A DNA stretch of 23,890 nucleotides from assembly GCA_046331625.1 (NCBI GenBank), contig JAXLQL010000059.1, positions 1-23,890 of the forward strand, in the 5' to 3' direction. A program made the position numbers and the translations under genes. The stretch's first letter is position 1. Every line of letters starts with the position of its first letter. The stretch is from JAXLQL01 sp046331625 (GTDB lineage Bacteria; Acidobacteriota; Terriglobia; Bryobacterales; Bryobacteraceae). Under the pieces are notes generated by a model that saw only the letters and a list, made by a program, of their open reading frames with translations, searched no databases and had not been told where the DNA came from. Positions 13,697 through 21,738 of the stretch are shown piece after piece.

Positions 13697-15019
13697 TCAG
13701 CCTTTCACCGTCATCGAAACGGGATCCCACTCGATGAGCCGCTTTTCGAAGTAGCTCATGTTCCCGAGCAGCGCAGGACCCGCGGCACGGAATCCGAAGG
13801 TGGCGTTTTCGATCACGGGCTTGCGCGTGCGGACAGCGTTGATGAAGTTGGCGTGATGGTCGCGATGGTCGTTGTACCCGCGGGGCGGGCGATACTTCTC
13901 GGTGCCGCGCGGCCGGAGCGCATCGGCAGTCGGCGTTTGTTTCGGATACTGGCGGCGATAATCGGCGACGAACCTCTCCTGCGTCGACTTGGCAAACGTG
14001 TCGATGGTGTACCCGGGCTCCGATTCGCGCGGTTGGCGCTCGATGGTGACGCCGTCGTCCACGGTCATGACGCCTTCGTTGCCGATGAAGCGGAAGACAT
14101 GGCTGCCGCCGGAGCCATCGACGAAGTTGACGCGGAGCATCAGAGTGAACTCGGGATGCTCGGCGGTTTCGGGATAGTCGAACAGGCCCATCATCACGTC
14201 GGGTACGTCGCGCCCATCGTGCCAGAAGCGGAGGCCGCCGGTGGCGTAGACACGAGTGGGTCCGATGGCGCCGGTGATGAAGTGCATGCCGCTGAATAGG
14301 TGAACGAACAAGTCGCCGGCGACGCCGGTGCCGTAGTCCTGGTAATTGCGCCAACGGAAGAGGCGGATGGGCTCGAAGGAGCGCTTGGGGGCGCGGCCGA
14401 GGAAGCGGTCCCAATCGATGTTGCCTTCCGTGGCATCGGGCGGAATCGAGTATTGCCAAGCGCCGATGGCGGAGTTGCGATCCCACCAGGCTTCGATCAT
14501 GTTGAGCTTGCCGACGGCGCCGGATTTGAAGAGCTCGCGCGCTTTCTGGTAGACGACGGAACTGACGCGCTGGCTGCCCACTTGGAGGATCCGGCCGGTC
14601 TGTTTCTCGGCGTCGATCACGGCCTTGCCATCTTCGATGCGCTGCACCATGGGCTTTTCGACGTAAACGTCTTTACCCGCCTGCATGGCATCGACGGCGA
14701 TGCGGGAGTGCCAGTGATCCGGCGTGGCGACGATGACGGCATCGATGTCCTTGCGGGCGAGCACTTCGCGGTAGTCGCGGGTGACGAAGAGGTGATTGCC
14801 CCAGCGTTCTTTGGCGCGCTCGAGGCGGCCCCGGTAGACATCGGCCACGGCCACGAGTTCCACGCCGGGAACGGCGAGCGAAGACTCGGTGTCGCCGGTG
14901 CCCATGCCGCCGGGTCCGATGGTGGCGATGCGGATTTTGTCGTTGGCCGAGATGCGGGCCTGCGAAGCGAGGGCGAACGCCCCCGTGGTCTGGATGAACT
15001 GACGGCGTGAGGTGCTCAC
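13697..15019 (-). CDS. Tat-exported Gfo/Idh/MocA-family oxidoreductase
   Basis: A 440-aa paralogue of the gene at 12418-13692. The N-terminus is a twin-arginine signal (STSRRQFIQTTGAFALAS). The Rossmann motif IATIGPGGMGTGD follows at about residue 31, DHWHSR at 101-106 and EKP at 121-123. Periplasmic members of this family carry a tightly held NAD(P) and act on sugars, but the substrate is unknown here. I start it at GTG 15019: GGGAGGG lies just upstream and the Tat signal then sits at the very N-terminus. The frame is open to 15196, but that part overlaps fmdB and reads as low-complexity Ser/Pro/Arg. The stop is 4 bp before the start of the paralogue. Confidence 0.9.
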   Translation of the reverse strand: MSTSRRQFIQTTGAFALASQARISANDKIRIATIGPGGMGTGDTESSLAVPGVELVAVADVYRGRLERAKERWGNHLFVTRDYREVLARKDIDAVIVATPDHWHSRIAVDAMQAGKDVYVEKPMVQRIEDGKAVIDAEKQTGRILQVGSQRVSSVVYQKARELFKSGAVGKLNMIEAWWDRNSAIGAWQYSIPPDATEGNIDWDRFLGRAPKRSFEPIRLFRWRNYQDYGTGVAGDLFVHLFSGMHFITGAIGPTRVYATGGLRFWHDGRDVPDVMMGLFDYPETAEHPEFTLMLRVNFVDGSGGSHVFRFIGNEGVMTVDDGVTIERQPRESEPGYTIDTFAKSTQERFVADYRRQYPKQTPTADALRPRGTEKYRPPRGYNDHRDHHANFINAVRTRKPVIENATFGFRAAGPALLGNMSYFEKRLIEWDPVSMTVKG

Positions 15020-15047
15020 GATGCCCTCCCTGCGGAAGAGGAATGAA

Positions 15048-15365
15048 CTAGCTCGAAGAAGTGGAACCCGAAGCGGTGGAAGCCGGCTTCGACTCGGACT
15101 TGGTTTCTGTCTTGAACTCGGTTTCTGTCTTGGACTTGGACTCGGACTTCGACTCGGACTTTTCACCGCCCTTGGAGCCGCCGCCGGAGCGCGCATAGTC
15201 CGTGATGTACCAGCCGCTTCCTTTGAACTGCAACGCGGGGGCGGACAGCAGACGCTCGACGGCGCCTCCGCACTCGGGATGCTGAGTCAAGGGCTCGTCA
15301 GAGAACTTCTGCATCTTCTCGAAGACTTGCCCGCACTGGTGGCATCGATATTCGTAAAGCGGCAT
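15048..15365 (-). CDS. FmdB-family zinc ribbon protein with charged repeat tail
   Basis: A 105-aa protein starting MPLYEYRCHQCGQVFE, the hallmark of the FmdB/CxxC regulatory family. The zinc ligands are C8 and C11, then H29 and C32 (QHPECGG), with His in the position more often held by Cys. Residues about 1-60 are the zinc ribbon with the conserved LLSAPALQFKGSGWYITDYA segment. Residues 62-105 are a low-complexity Ser/Glu/Lys/Thr tail built from repeats of the type KSES/KTET. The function of the family is poorly defined. It starts 3 bp after the stop of the peptidase homologue and is surely co-transcribed with it. Confidence 0.88.
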   Translation of the reverse strand: MPLYEYRCHQCGQVFEKMQKFSDEPLTQHPECGGAVERLLSAPALQFKGSGWYITDYARSGGGSKGGEKSESKSESKSKTETEFKTETKSESKPASTASGSTSSS

Positions 15366-15368
15366 AAC

Positions 15369-16670
15369 CTATTTCTGGGGACGCGGCACGTTGAGCGGCC
15401 CTTGGGGCGCGGAGGCGTGTCCGGCGGAGCCACTGCTCGCGGCAGCGGATTCTTTGGCGGCCTTGAGGCCCACCTGCAAGACCTCGATCGCCTTCTTCAG
15501 TTGCAGGTCCTCGTCAGTCTTGGGAGCGGCTTGCGGCTTCTGCGGCTGGGCGGACTCTTCTTCGTCGTCATTGGCGCCATCGGGATCGACCACCTGAATC
15601 TGGGGGACGACGCCGTTGTCCTGAAGCGCTTTGCCGGAAGGCGAATGATACTTCGCCACCGCGAGGATCACCGCGCTACCGTCTTCGAGCGTGAGCGGCT
15701 TGCGCACGGCTCCGCAGCCGTAGGTGCGTTCGCCCACGACGTCGGCGCGCTTGTTGTCGAGCAAGCCGGCGACGGCGACCTCGGCTCCGCAAGCGGTGCC
15801 GCGATTGGTGATCACCACCATTTGCGCCTTCGAAACCGTGTCGTCAGGCTTGGCGGAGAACGTTTCCTTGGTGACCTTCTGGCCTTGCAGGAATCCGATC
15901 TGGCCGCTGTCGAGGAACAGGTCAGCCACGGCGAGGCCTTCGGTGACGTCGCCGCTGGCGTTGTCGCGCATGTCGAGGATCAATTTCTTGGCGCCCTGCT
16001 GCTCGAGTTCCTTCACCTTGGCGGCGATGTCTTTGGACTTGCCCTTCTCGAGGCTCTGCACGCGAACGTATCCGATGCTGTCGGCGAGCATCTTGCCGTG
16101 CACGGCGGGCGGCGTGAGCATTTCACGGGTGAGCGCGACCTTCTGCGCTTCGGAGCTCTTGCGAACGCGGATAACGCTCAGCTCGAGCGACGAGCCCGGC
16201 TCGCCGCGTAGAAGCATTTCGGCGTAGGCGAGCGGCATGTCGCGCGTGCCAACGCCGCCGATGGCTTCGATGATGTCGAAAGTCTGCAGGCCGAGCTTTG
16301 CGGCGGGCGAGCCAGGGATTGCATCGACAATGCCGATGTAGCCCGAGCGCCGCGAGAGCACGAGGCCCACATCGGCTTTCTTCTCGGACATGTTCTTCGA
16401 GTACTGTTTGTACTGGTCGGCACTGAGGTAGCTGGCGAAGGGGTCGATGGATTCGAGCAGTCCGTTGAGGGCGCCCAACGTCACGTTGTGCATGTTGGGC
16501 TCTTCCACGTAATCGCTTTTGATCTTGGCGATCACGTCGCTGAGCACGGTGAAGTGCTTGTAGGCATCACCGTCGGCAGCGGCGCCGCGGCCCATGAGCG
16601 TACCGAGGATGAGCACGGCCAGCAGGCAAGTAGATCCGCTGACGATCAGCATCTGAAGTCGTTTGGACAT
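15369..16670 (-). CDS. S41/CtpA-family homologue with substituted catalytic residues (probable pseudopeptidase)
   Basis: A 433-aa protein with the C-terminal-processing-peptidase layout. A signal anchor lies at residues about 6-30, a helical N-terminal region with LLESIDPFASYLSADQ at 70-86, a PDZ domain at about 98-172, and an S41 fold at about 185-365. Residues about 365-433 are a Pro/Glu/Ala-rich tail. Family members use a Ser-Lys dyad helped by Gln (GTASASE ... TFGKGSVQ). Here the block reads GTACGAE with C294 for Ser, TYGCGAVR with C319 for Lys, and R323 for Gln; the 25-residue Ser-Lys spacing is kept. The NPGG segment near the oxyanion hole is also altered (DNASGD, 236-241). The fold seems intact and Ser/Lys proteolysis lost. 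ATG 16670 has GGAGG about 11 nt upstream. It is the first gene of the minus-strand operon. Confidence 0.88.
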   Translation of the reverse strand: MSKRLQMLIVSGSTCLLAVLILGTLMGRGAAADGDAYKHFTVLSDVIAKIKSDYVEEPNMHNVTLGALNGLLESIDPFASYLSADQYKQYSKNMSEKKADVGLVLSRRSGYIGIVDAIPGSPAAKLGLQTFDIIEAIGGVGTRDMPLAYAEMLLRGEPGSSLELSVIRVRKSSEAQKVALTREMLTPPAVHGKMLADSIGYVRVQSLEKGKSKDIAAKVKELEQQGAKKLILDMRDNASGDVTEGLAVADLFLDSGQIGFLQGQKVTKETFSAKPDDTVSKAQMVVITNRGTACGAEVAVAGLLDNKRADVVGERTYGCGAVRKPLTLEDGSAVILAVAKYHSPSGKALQDNGVVPQIQVVDPDGANDDEEESAQPQKPQAAPKTDEDLQLKKAIEVLQVGLKAAKESAAASSGSAGHASAPQGPLNVPRPQK

Positions 16671-16752
16671 AATCGATTCGCCCCTCCAGGGCGACACTGC
16701 CACGTGTCTCCAGTCTATCAGAAGCGTCGCCTGGTGATCGCTGGAAATCGGG

Positions 16753-16781
16753 ACTTTGGCGATTGACTCGTTTGATATAAT
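16753..16781 (+). promoter_or_regulatory. Extended -10 promoter for the cytochrome/DUF1501 unit
   Basis: TGATATAAT at 16773-16781 is a perfect extended -10 (TGn followed by TATAAT). The best -35 at the right distance is weak (ACTTTG/CTTTGG at 16753-16759), as expected when an extended -10 is present. Transcription would start near 16788, which places the protein start at GTG 16807 and excludes start codons further upstream. Confidence 0.6.
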
Positions 16782-16806
16782 CTTGCCAGCGGAAGGAGCG
16801 CTTGAA

Positions 16807-19419
16807 GTGTACCGCAAACGCGTGCAACCTCTAGGGTTATCCCTGGTGATGGCATTCCTCTCGGCTCTGTCGCCGGCCGCCGGACAGAGCAGAATTTCCT
16901 TTTCCAAGGACATCAAACCTGTACTCGAGAATCGTTGCCTGAAGTGTCACGGCTCGGCAATGCGCGCTGTCAAGCTCGACTTGCGCACGCGTGAGAGCCT
17001 GCTCAAGGGCAGCGAGAAAGGCCAGGTGGTCACGCCTGGCAACCCTGAGCAGAGTCCTCTTTATAGGAAGCTGGCGGGTCTCGAGAAGCCGTTCATGCCG
17101 ATGGACGGAGCCCTGAGTCCGGAACAGGTAGCAGCGTTCAAGCAATGGATCTCCGATGGCGCGCCCTGGGAGGGCGAGGTCAAAGAGAGTTCGGTGAAGA
17201 AGGATCTGGCGGCGCTCGAAGAGATGCGGATCACCGGCGAGATGCGGCAATGGTGGTCATTCAAGAAACCCGTCAAGGCTGCGCTCCCGAAGACCGGAGA
17301 ACCGGAGTGGGACGCCAATCCGGTGGACGCCTTCATTCGCAAAGCGCAACTCGACAAGAATCTGAAGGTGGCTCCGCTCGCGGACAAGCAAACGCTGATG
17401 CGCCGAGCTTATCTCGACCTGACAGGACTGCCGCCGACTCCGGAGCAAGCCGGCGAGTTCATGCAAGACATGCGCCCCAATGCCTGGGAGAAGCTGATTG
17501 ACCGGCTGCTCGAATCGCCACAGTACGGCGAGCGTTGGGGCCGGCATTGGCTCGACGTGGCGCGCTACGCCGATTCGAACGGCTACGAGCATGACTTTGA
17601 CCGGCCGAACGCATGGCGATATCGCGACTACGTGATTCGCGCGTTCAACTCCGACATGCCGTACAACCGGTTCCTGGAAGAGCAGATCGCCGGTGACGAG
17701 CTCGAGAATCCGTCGCACGATCAACTGATCGCCACCGCGTTCTTGCGCAACTACGCCAAAGTCGGGTTCCGCGAGAAGGACAATCCGCAGTTCCGCTATG
17801 ACTACCTGGACGACATGATCGCCACGGTGGGCCGCGGTCTGATGGGGCTCACCGTGCAGTGTGCGCGCTGTCACAACCACAAGTTCGATCCGATCGCGCA
17901 GAAGGACTATTACAAGCTACAAGCGTCGCTGTGGGGCTTCGTGGAAGTGGATCATCCGCTAGTGCCGGCCACGGAGGCCAAGGCGTATGACGCGAGGATG
18001 CAAGAGATCACCGCGGCGCTCAAGCCGCTCCAGGACGAGATCAAAACACTCGAACAGCCCTACATCGACAAGTTGCTGACAGAGAAGTACAAGAAGTGGC
18101 CCGAGCACATTCAGCAGGCGATCTTCACGCCAGAGGCGAAGCGGACTCCGGGCCAAGTGTTGCTCGCCAACCAGATCATCCGCACAACGAAAGTGACTTC
18201 GTCTGAAGTGGACAAGGTGATGGCGGCGGGTGAGCTCGAACAAAAGCGAGTGCTCGAAGCGAAGATCAAAGAAATCGAGAAGGGCAAGCCGAAGCCGATC
18301 CCCGTGGCGATGGGAATCACCGACGGTGACTATCGATTCACGCCAGATGCAGCAGGTGACGAACCGGCGCCAGGTAAAGGCATCAAGCGCGAAGCGATCG
18401 AAGGCAGCTACTTGTGCGATGGCTCGAAGCCGTACACGGCGCCGCCATCCTATTTCTTGCATCACGGCGACATCAACAGTCCGGGTTCGACGATGAAGCC
18501 CGGGTTTGTTTCGGTGGTGGACGATGGGTCGATGCCGGTGGCTATCGAGCCGGCGCATCATCGCACGTCGGGCCGGCGCTTGGCGCTAGCACGGTGGCTG
18601 GGCTCGCCGAATCATCCGCTGGTTCCCCGGGTGATCGTGAACCGGATCTGGCATCATCACTTCGGCCGCGGGATCGTGACCTCGCTCGACAATTTCGGCA
18701 AGGTGGGCGAGACGCCGACGCATCCGGAACTGCTCGACTGGCTGTCGGCGGAGTTTGTGGAGAAGGGCTGGAGCTTCAAGCAGATGCACAAGCTCCTGAT
18801 GACGTCACGCGCCTACCGCACGTCGAGCCAGTTCGCCGATGACGGGAACATGCAGACCGACGCCGAGAACCTCTACTGGTGGCGTTTCCGGCAGCAGCGG
18901 CTGGAAGCCGAGGGCGTGCGCGACAACATCCTTTATGTGACGGGATCGCTGAACAAGAAGATGTTCGGTCCGGCGGTGTTTCCGGAGTTGCCGGCGGAAG
19001 TGCTGGCGTCAATGGACAAGGGGATTTGGAGAAAGCAAGCCGATGGTGCTGAGGTGTGGCGGCGGAGCGTGTATGTGTATCGCAAACGGGGATTGCCGTT
19101 GCCGTTCTTCGAGGTGTTCGATTTACCCGACCAGAACGTGAGCTGCGGGAGGCGCAACGTATCGACGGTTCCGACGCAGGCGCTGACGTTGCTCAACAAC
19201 GAATGGGTGCTCAAACAGGCCAGCCTGTTCGCGGATCGGATCGCGACCGAGGCTCCGGGAGGGGCCGAGAAGCAGTTGGAGCGCGCCTATCAACTGGCCT
19301 TGTCGCGACTGCCGAGCGAGGCGGAGCGTAAGGCGGGCCTCGAATTTCTGAGCAAGAACAAGCTGTCTGATCTTGCCCACGTGCTGCTCAACCTGAACGA
19401 GTTCGTCTACATGAGGTAG
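16807..19419 (+). CDS. Secreted c-type cytochrome / DUF1549 / DUF1553 protein
   Basis: An 870-aa exported protein of the Planctomycete-cytochrome architecture. The signal peptide is at about residues 7-26. A PSCyt1-type domain with haem site CLKCH lies at 44-48. The DUF1549 domain (about 175-360; DAFIRKAQLD, LTGLPPTPEQ, ERWGRHWLDVARYADSNGYE) ends with a second CxxCH, CARCH at 352-356. The DUF1553 domain occupies about 590-850 (RLALARWLGSPNHPLVPRVIVNRIW, GETPTHPELLDWL, RNVSTVPTQALTLLNN). Such proteins are thought to act in periplasmic polysaccharide or redox metabolism, but no reaction is proven. I start it at GTG 16807: GGAAGGAG is 8 nt upstream and the promoter lies just before it. It is followed after 3 bp by the DUF1501 gene, its usual partner. 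Confidence 0.9.
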   Translation: MYRKRVQPLGLSLVMAFLSALSPAAGQSRISFSKDIKPVLENRCLKCHGSAMRAVKLDLRTRESLLKGSEKGQVVTPGNPEQSPLYRKLAGLEKPFMPMDGALSPEQVAAFKQWISDGAPWEGEVKESSVKKDLAALEEMRITGEMRQWWSFKKPVKAALPKTGEPEWDANPVDAFIRKAQLDKNLKVAPLADKQTLMRRAYLDLTGLPPTPEQAGEFMQDMRPNAWEKLIDRLLESPQYGERWGRHWLDVARYADSNGYEHDFDRPNAWRYRDYVIRAFNSDMPYNRFLEEQIAGDELENPSHDQLIATAFLRNYAKVGFREKDNPQFRYDYLDDMIATVGRGLMGLTVQCARCHNHKFDPIAQKDYYKLQASLWGFVEVDHPLVPATEAKAYDARMQEITAALKPLQDEIKTLEQPYIDKLLTEKYKKWPEHIQQAIFTPEAKRTPGQVLLANQIIRTTKVTSSEVDKVMAAGELEQKRVLEAKIKEIEKGKPKPIPVAMGITDGDYRFTPDAAGDEPAPGKGIKREAIEGSYLCDGSKPYTAPPSYFLHHGDINSPGSTMKPGFVSVVDDGSMPVAIEPAHHRTSGRRLALARWLGSPNHPLVPRVIVNRIWHHHFGRGIVTSLDNFGKVGETPTHPELLDWLSAEFVEKGWSFKQMHKLLMTSRAYRTSSQFADDGNMQTDAENLYWWRFRQQRLEAEGVRDNILYVTGSLNKKMFGPAVFPELPAEVLASMDKGIWRKQADGAEVWRRSVYVYRKRGLPLPFFEVFDLPDQNVSCGRRNVSTVPTQALTLLNNEWVLKQASLFADRIATEAPGGAEKQLERAYQLALSRLPSEAERKAGLEFLSKNKLSDLAHVLLNLNEFVYMR

Positions 19420-19422
19420 CCC

Positions 19423-20877
19423 ATGAAAGAAGTACGCGGATTCAAATCGCGGCGCGATTTTCTGTTCGAGGCCGGTGGCGGGCTGAGCGGGCTCGGGCTG
19501 GCTTCGTTGTTGGGACAGGACAATCTGCTGGCTTCCGAACCAGGGTGCGCGAGCGGAGTGGTGACGGGGTCGCCGTTTTCGCCGAAGAAGCCGCACTTCG
19601 CCCCGCGAGCCAAGCGCGTGATCTCGCTGTTCATGAGCGGCGGCGTGAGTCACATGGATACGTTCGATCCCAAGCCGGCGCTGAAGAAATACAGCGGCCA
19701 ACCGTTGCCGCTGGAGGGTGACATCATCGTGCGGCAAGGGCATCCTGGTCCGCTGATGCCCTCGCCGTTCCAGTTCAAGCAGTACGGGCAATCGGGACTG
19801 CCGGTGTCGGAACTGTTCGACACGTTGGCGTCGCAGCATATCGACTCGCTGGCCGTGATTCGATCGGTGAAGTGCCGCTCGAATGACCACGTGATGTCGC
19901 ACTATGAGGTAGCGTCGGGCACGGTGCGCATGGGAGCGCCTTGCATCGGATCGTGGGTGACGTACGGGCTCGGTTCGGAGAACCAGAGCCTACCGGCCTT
20001 CGTGGTGATTTACGACGCGCGAGGAGGCCCGTTCGGTGGTCCGGCGAATTGGACCGCGGGCTACATGCCGGCGGCGTATCAAGGCACGATCTTCCGCAGC
20101 GCGGGCGATCCGATTTTCGATTTGAATCCGCCGAAGGATCTGTCACCCGAGAAGGCGAAAGCGCGGCTCGATTTCCTGGGCGAGTTGAACCGGATGGATC
20201 TCGAGAAGAATCCGGGGAACTCGGAATTGTCGGCGCGCATCAGCGCGTATGAGCTGGCGTATCGGATGCAGGGGTGCGCTCCGGAAGCGGTAGATCTTTC
20301 GAAGGAGACGGCGGCGACGCAGAAGCTCTACGGGCTGGATAATCCGATCACGGCTCCGTTCGGGCGGCAGTGCCTGATCGCGCGGCGGTTGGCCGAGCGT
20401 GGCGTGCGGTACATCCAGCTTTATCATGGCGGGATCGGGAATCAGAACACGGATACGTGGGACGCGCATGGCGATGTGAAGGACAACCACACACGGCACG
20501 CCGCGGAAACGGACGTGCCAATGGCGGGCCTGCTGACGGATCTCAAGTCGCGCGGGTTATTCGACGAGACGCTGGTGGTGTGGCAGAGCGAGTTCGGGCG
20601 GATGCCGATTTCGCAGCGCGGGCTGGGTCGCGACCACAATCCGGGTGCGATGTCGATCTGGATGGCGGGGGCGAAGATCAAGGGCGGCCAGGCGATCGGG
20701 TCGAGCGACGAGTTCGGGTATCAGGCGGTGCAGCAAGTGGCGAGCGTGCACGATGTGCATGCGACCGTCCTGCATCTGCTGGGAATGGATCACACGCGGC
20801 TGACATATTCGTTCCAAGGCCGGCGGATGCGGCTGACGGATGTGTACGGGGATCCGATTCCGCAGATTTGCGGGTGA
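19423..20877 (+). CDS. Tat-exported DUF1501 protein (sulfatase-like fold)
   Basis: A 484-aa protein of the DUF1501 family, which is related to the alkaline phosphatase/sulfatase superfamily. A twin-arginine signal opens the protein (KSRRDFLFEAGGGLSGLGLA; Arg at 10 and 11). Conserved blocks are FMSGGVSHMDTFDPKP, DTLASQHIDSLAVIRSV, RQCLIARRLAERGVRYIQLYHGG, DTWDAHGDVKDNHTRHAAETD, VVWQSEFGRMP and GLGRDHNP. The His/Asp-rich blocks are candidate metal ligands. DUF1501 genes are typically paired with DUF1549/DUF1553 genes, as here (3-bp gap), which suggests a shared periplasmic task; the substrate is unknown. Confidence 0.92.
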   Translation: MKEVRGFKSRRDFLFEAGGGLSGLGLASLLGQDNLLASEPGCASGVVTGSPFSPKKPHFAPRAKRVISLFMSGGVSHMDTFDPKPALKKYSGQPLPLEGDIIVRQGHPGPLMPSPFQFKQYGQSGLPVSELFDTLASQHIDSLAVIRSVKCRSNDHVMSHYEVASGTVRMGAPCIGSWVTYGLGSENQSLPAFVVIYDARGGPFGGPANWTAGYMPAAYQGTIFRSAGDPIFDLNPPKDLSPEKAKARLDFLGELNRMDLEKNPGNSELSARISAYELAYRMQGCAPEAVDLSKETAATQKLYGLDNPITAPFGRQCLIARRLAERGVRYIQLYHGGIGNQNTDTWDAHGDVKDNHTRHAAETDVPMAGLLTDLKSRGLFDETLVVWQSEFGRMPISQRGLGRDHNPGAMSIWMAGAKIKGGQAIGSSDEFGYQAVQQVASVHDVHATVLHLLGMDHTRLTYSFQGRRMRLTDVYGDPIPQICG

Positions 20878-20943
20878 GCGGTAGGCGACTGCTTTCTCAG
20901 GGCCAGCGGTCGCCCAGCGGATGTCGGCCACGACGAGCTCAGG

Positions 20944-20949
20944 TATGAT
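20944..20949 (+). promoter_or_regulatory. Possible -10 element (TATGAT) before the DUF5678-like gene
   Basis: TATGAT lies 15 bases before the ATG at 20965, which would give a leader of only about nine bases. No good -35 is visible 16-18 bp upstream. Read-through from the DUF1501 gene (87-bp gap) is an alternative. Confidence 0.3.
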
Positions 20950-20964
20950 CAAGAAAGTGGAAGT

Positions 20965-21291
20965 ATGAGTCTTGAACAAGCCATTCTCGAGAAGGTGCGT
21001 GATTTGCCTCCCGCAAAGCAACAGCAGGTACTGCGATTCTTGGATGGCTTGCAGCGTCAGTCGGCCAGCAGAATGGTGCCTTCGCGCGACCGGCAGCGTG
21101 AGATGAAGTGGATTGACGAGAATCGCGACAAGTATGCGGGCCAATGGGTGGTTGTTGACGGCGATCGCCTGATCGCTGCGGACGAGGACGGCCACAAGGC
21201 CTTCGCGGCGGCTAAGGCGGCAGGCGTTGAGGTACCTTTCCTGATTCACGTCCTCCCCAGCGACCCGCTCCCGTTCGTGGCTTGCTGGTAA
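20965..21291 (+). CDS. Small DUF5678-like protein with antitoxin-like N-terminus
   Basis: A 108-aa soluble protein. Residues about 2-30 (LEQAILEKVRDLPPAKQQQVLRFLDGLQ) resemble the helix of DUF2281/AbrB-type antitoxin subunits. Residues about 49-108 (MKWIDENRDKYAGQWVVVDGDRLIAADED ... GVEVPFLIHVLP) match the DUF5678 pattern. No catalytic residues can be proposed. AAGTGGAAG precedes ATG 20965. The stop codon is directly followed by the ATG of a retropepsin-like gene, a pairing that suggests a two-protein unit. Confidence 0.7.
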   Translation: MSLEQAILEKVRDLPPAKQQQVLRFLDGLQRQSASRMVPSRDRQREMKWIDENRDKYAGQWVVVDGDRLIAADEDGHKAFAAAKAAGVEVPFLIHVLPSDPLPFVACW

Positions 21292-21696
21292 ATGCCCCGC
21301 TCGATCCAGTTCGCGAAGTATTTGCACTATCGCGCCACCGGCGGAATCGATGTCCCGGTTGAGCTTTGTGCGGGGCGCCAACGCGTCGAACTCGTGGCAC
21401 GACTCGATACCGGAGCGGCCTACTGCATTTTCGAAGGAAGGTATGCCGAGGAGCTTGGGCTAGACCTTGCGTCGGGAAGGGTCCAGCGCTTCCGGACGAT
21501 GGCAGGCTCATTCGAGGCCTACGAGCACGAGATCACCATTCATACGATCGGCATTGAATTCACATCGTTCGTGTTTTTCGCCAGAGACAAGGGCTTCAAT
21601 AGGAACTTTCTCGGACGGTCTGGCTGGCTTGACCGAATTCGTCTTGGGATTGTCGACTATGATCAATTGCTGTTGCTGAGCCCTTACGACTCGTAG
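21292..21696 (+). CDS. Retropepsin-like aspartic protease domain protein
   Basis: A 134-aa single-domain protein. The motif LVARLDTGAAYCIF places the catalytic D-T-G-A at residues 39-42, and the C-terminal part (FLGRSGWLDRIRLGIVDYDQLLLL) fits the flap/second hydrophobic-hydrophobic-Gly segment of bacterial retropepsin-like proteins. Such proteins work as dimers, each giving one Asp. It has no signal peptide, so it acts in the cytoplasm. Its ATG directly follows the TAA of the DUF5678-like gene (zero spacing). The substrate is unknown; the upstream partner is a candidate target or regulator. Confidence 0.78.
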   Translation: MPRSIQFAKYLHYRATGGIDVPVELCAGRQRVELVARLDTGAAYCIFEGRYAEELGLDLASGRVQRFRTMAGSFEAYEHEITIHTIGIEFTSFVFFARDKGFNRNFLGRSGWLDRIRLGIVDYDQLLLLSPYDS

Positions 21697-21738
21697 GTTC
21701 TGTCTCGTGCGGCCGTGAGCGACAGCAGTCATCACCAC

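Noticed and set aside
12436..13737. 433-codon open frame antisense to the first oxidoreductase
   Set aside because: It mirrors a clear Gfo/Idh/MocA gene; long antisense frames are expected from the codon use of high-GC genes.
15012..16211. 399-codon open frame antisense to fmdB and the peptidase homologue
   Set aside because: It spans two real minus-strand genes and their junction, and its Leu/Gly-rich content reflects the reverse complement of their low-complexity parts.
16763..16781. TTGACT and TATAAT as a sigma-70 -35/-10 pair
   Set aside because: The spacer is only 7 bp; the -10 stands on its extended TG instead.
16756..16806. Upstream N-terminal extension of the cytochrome/DUF1549 protein
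   Set aside because: It would start before the promoter -10 and bury the signal peptide; GTG 16807 has the ribosome site.
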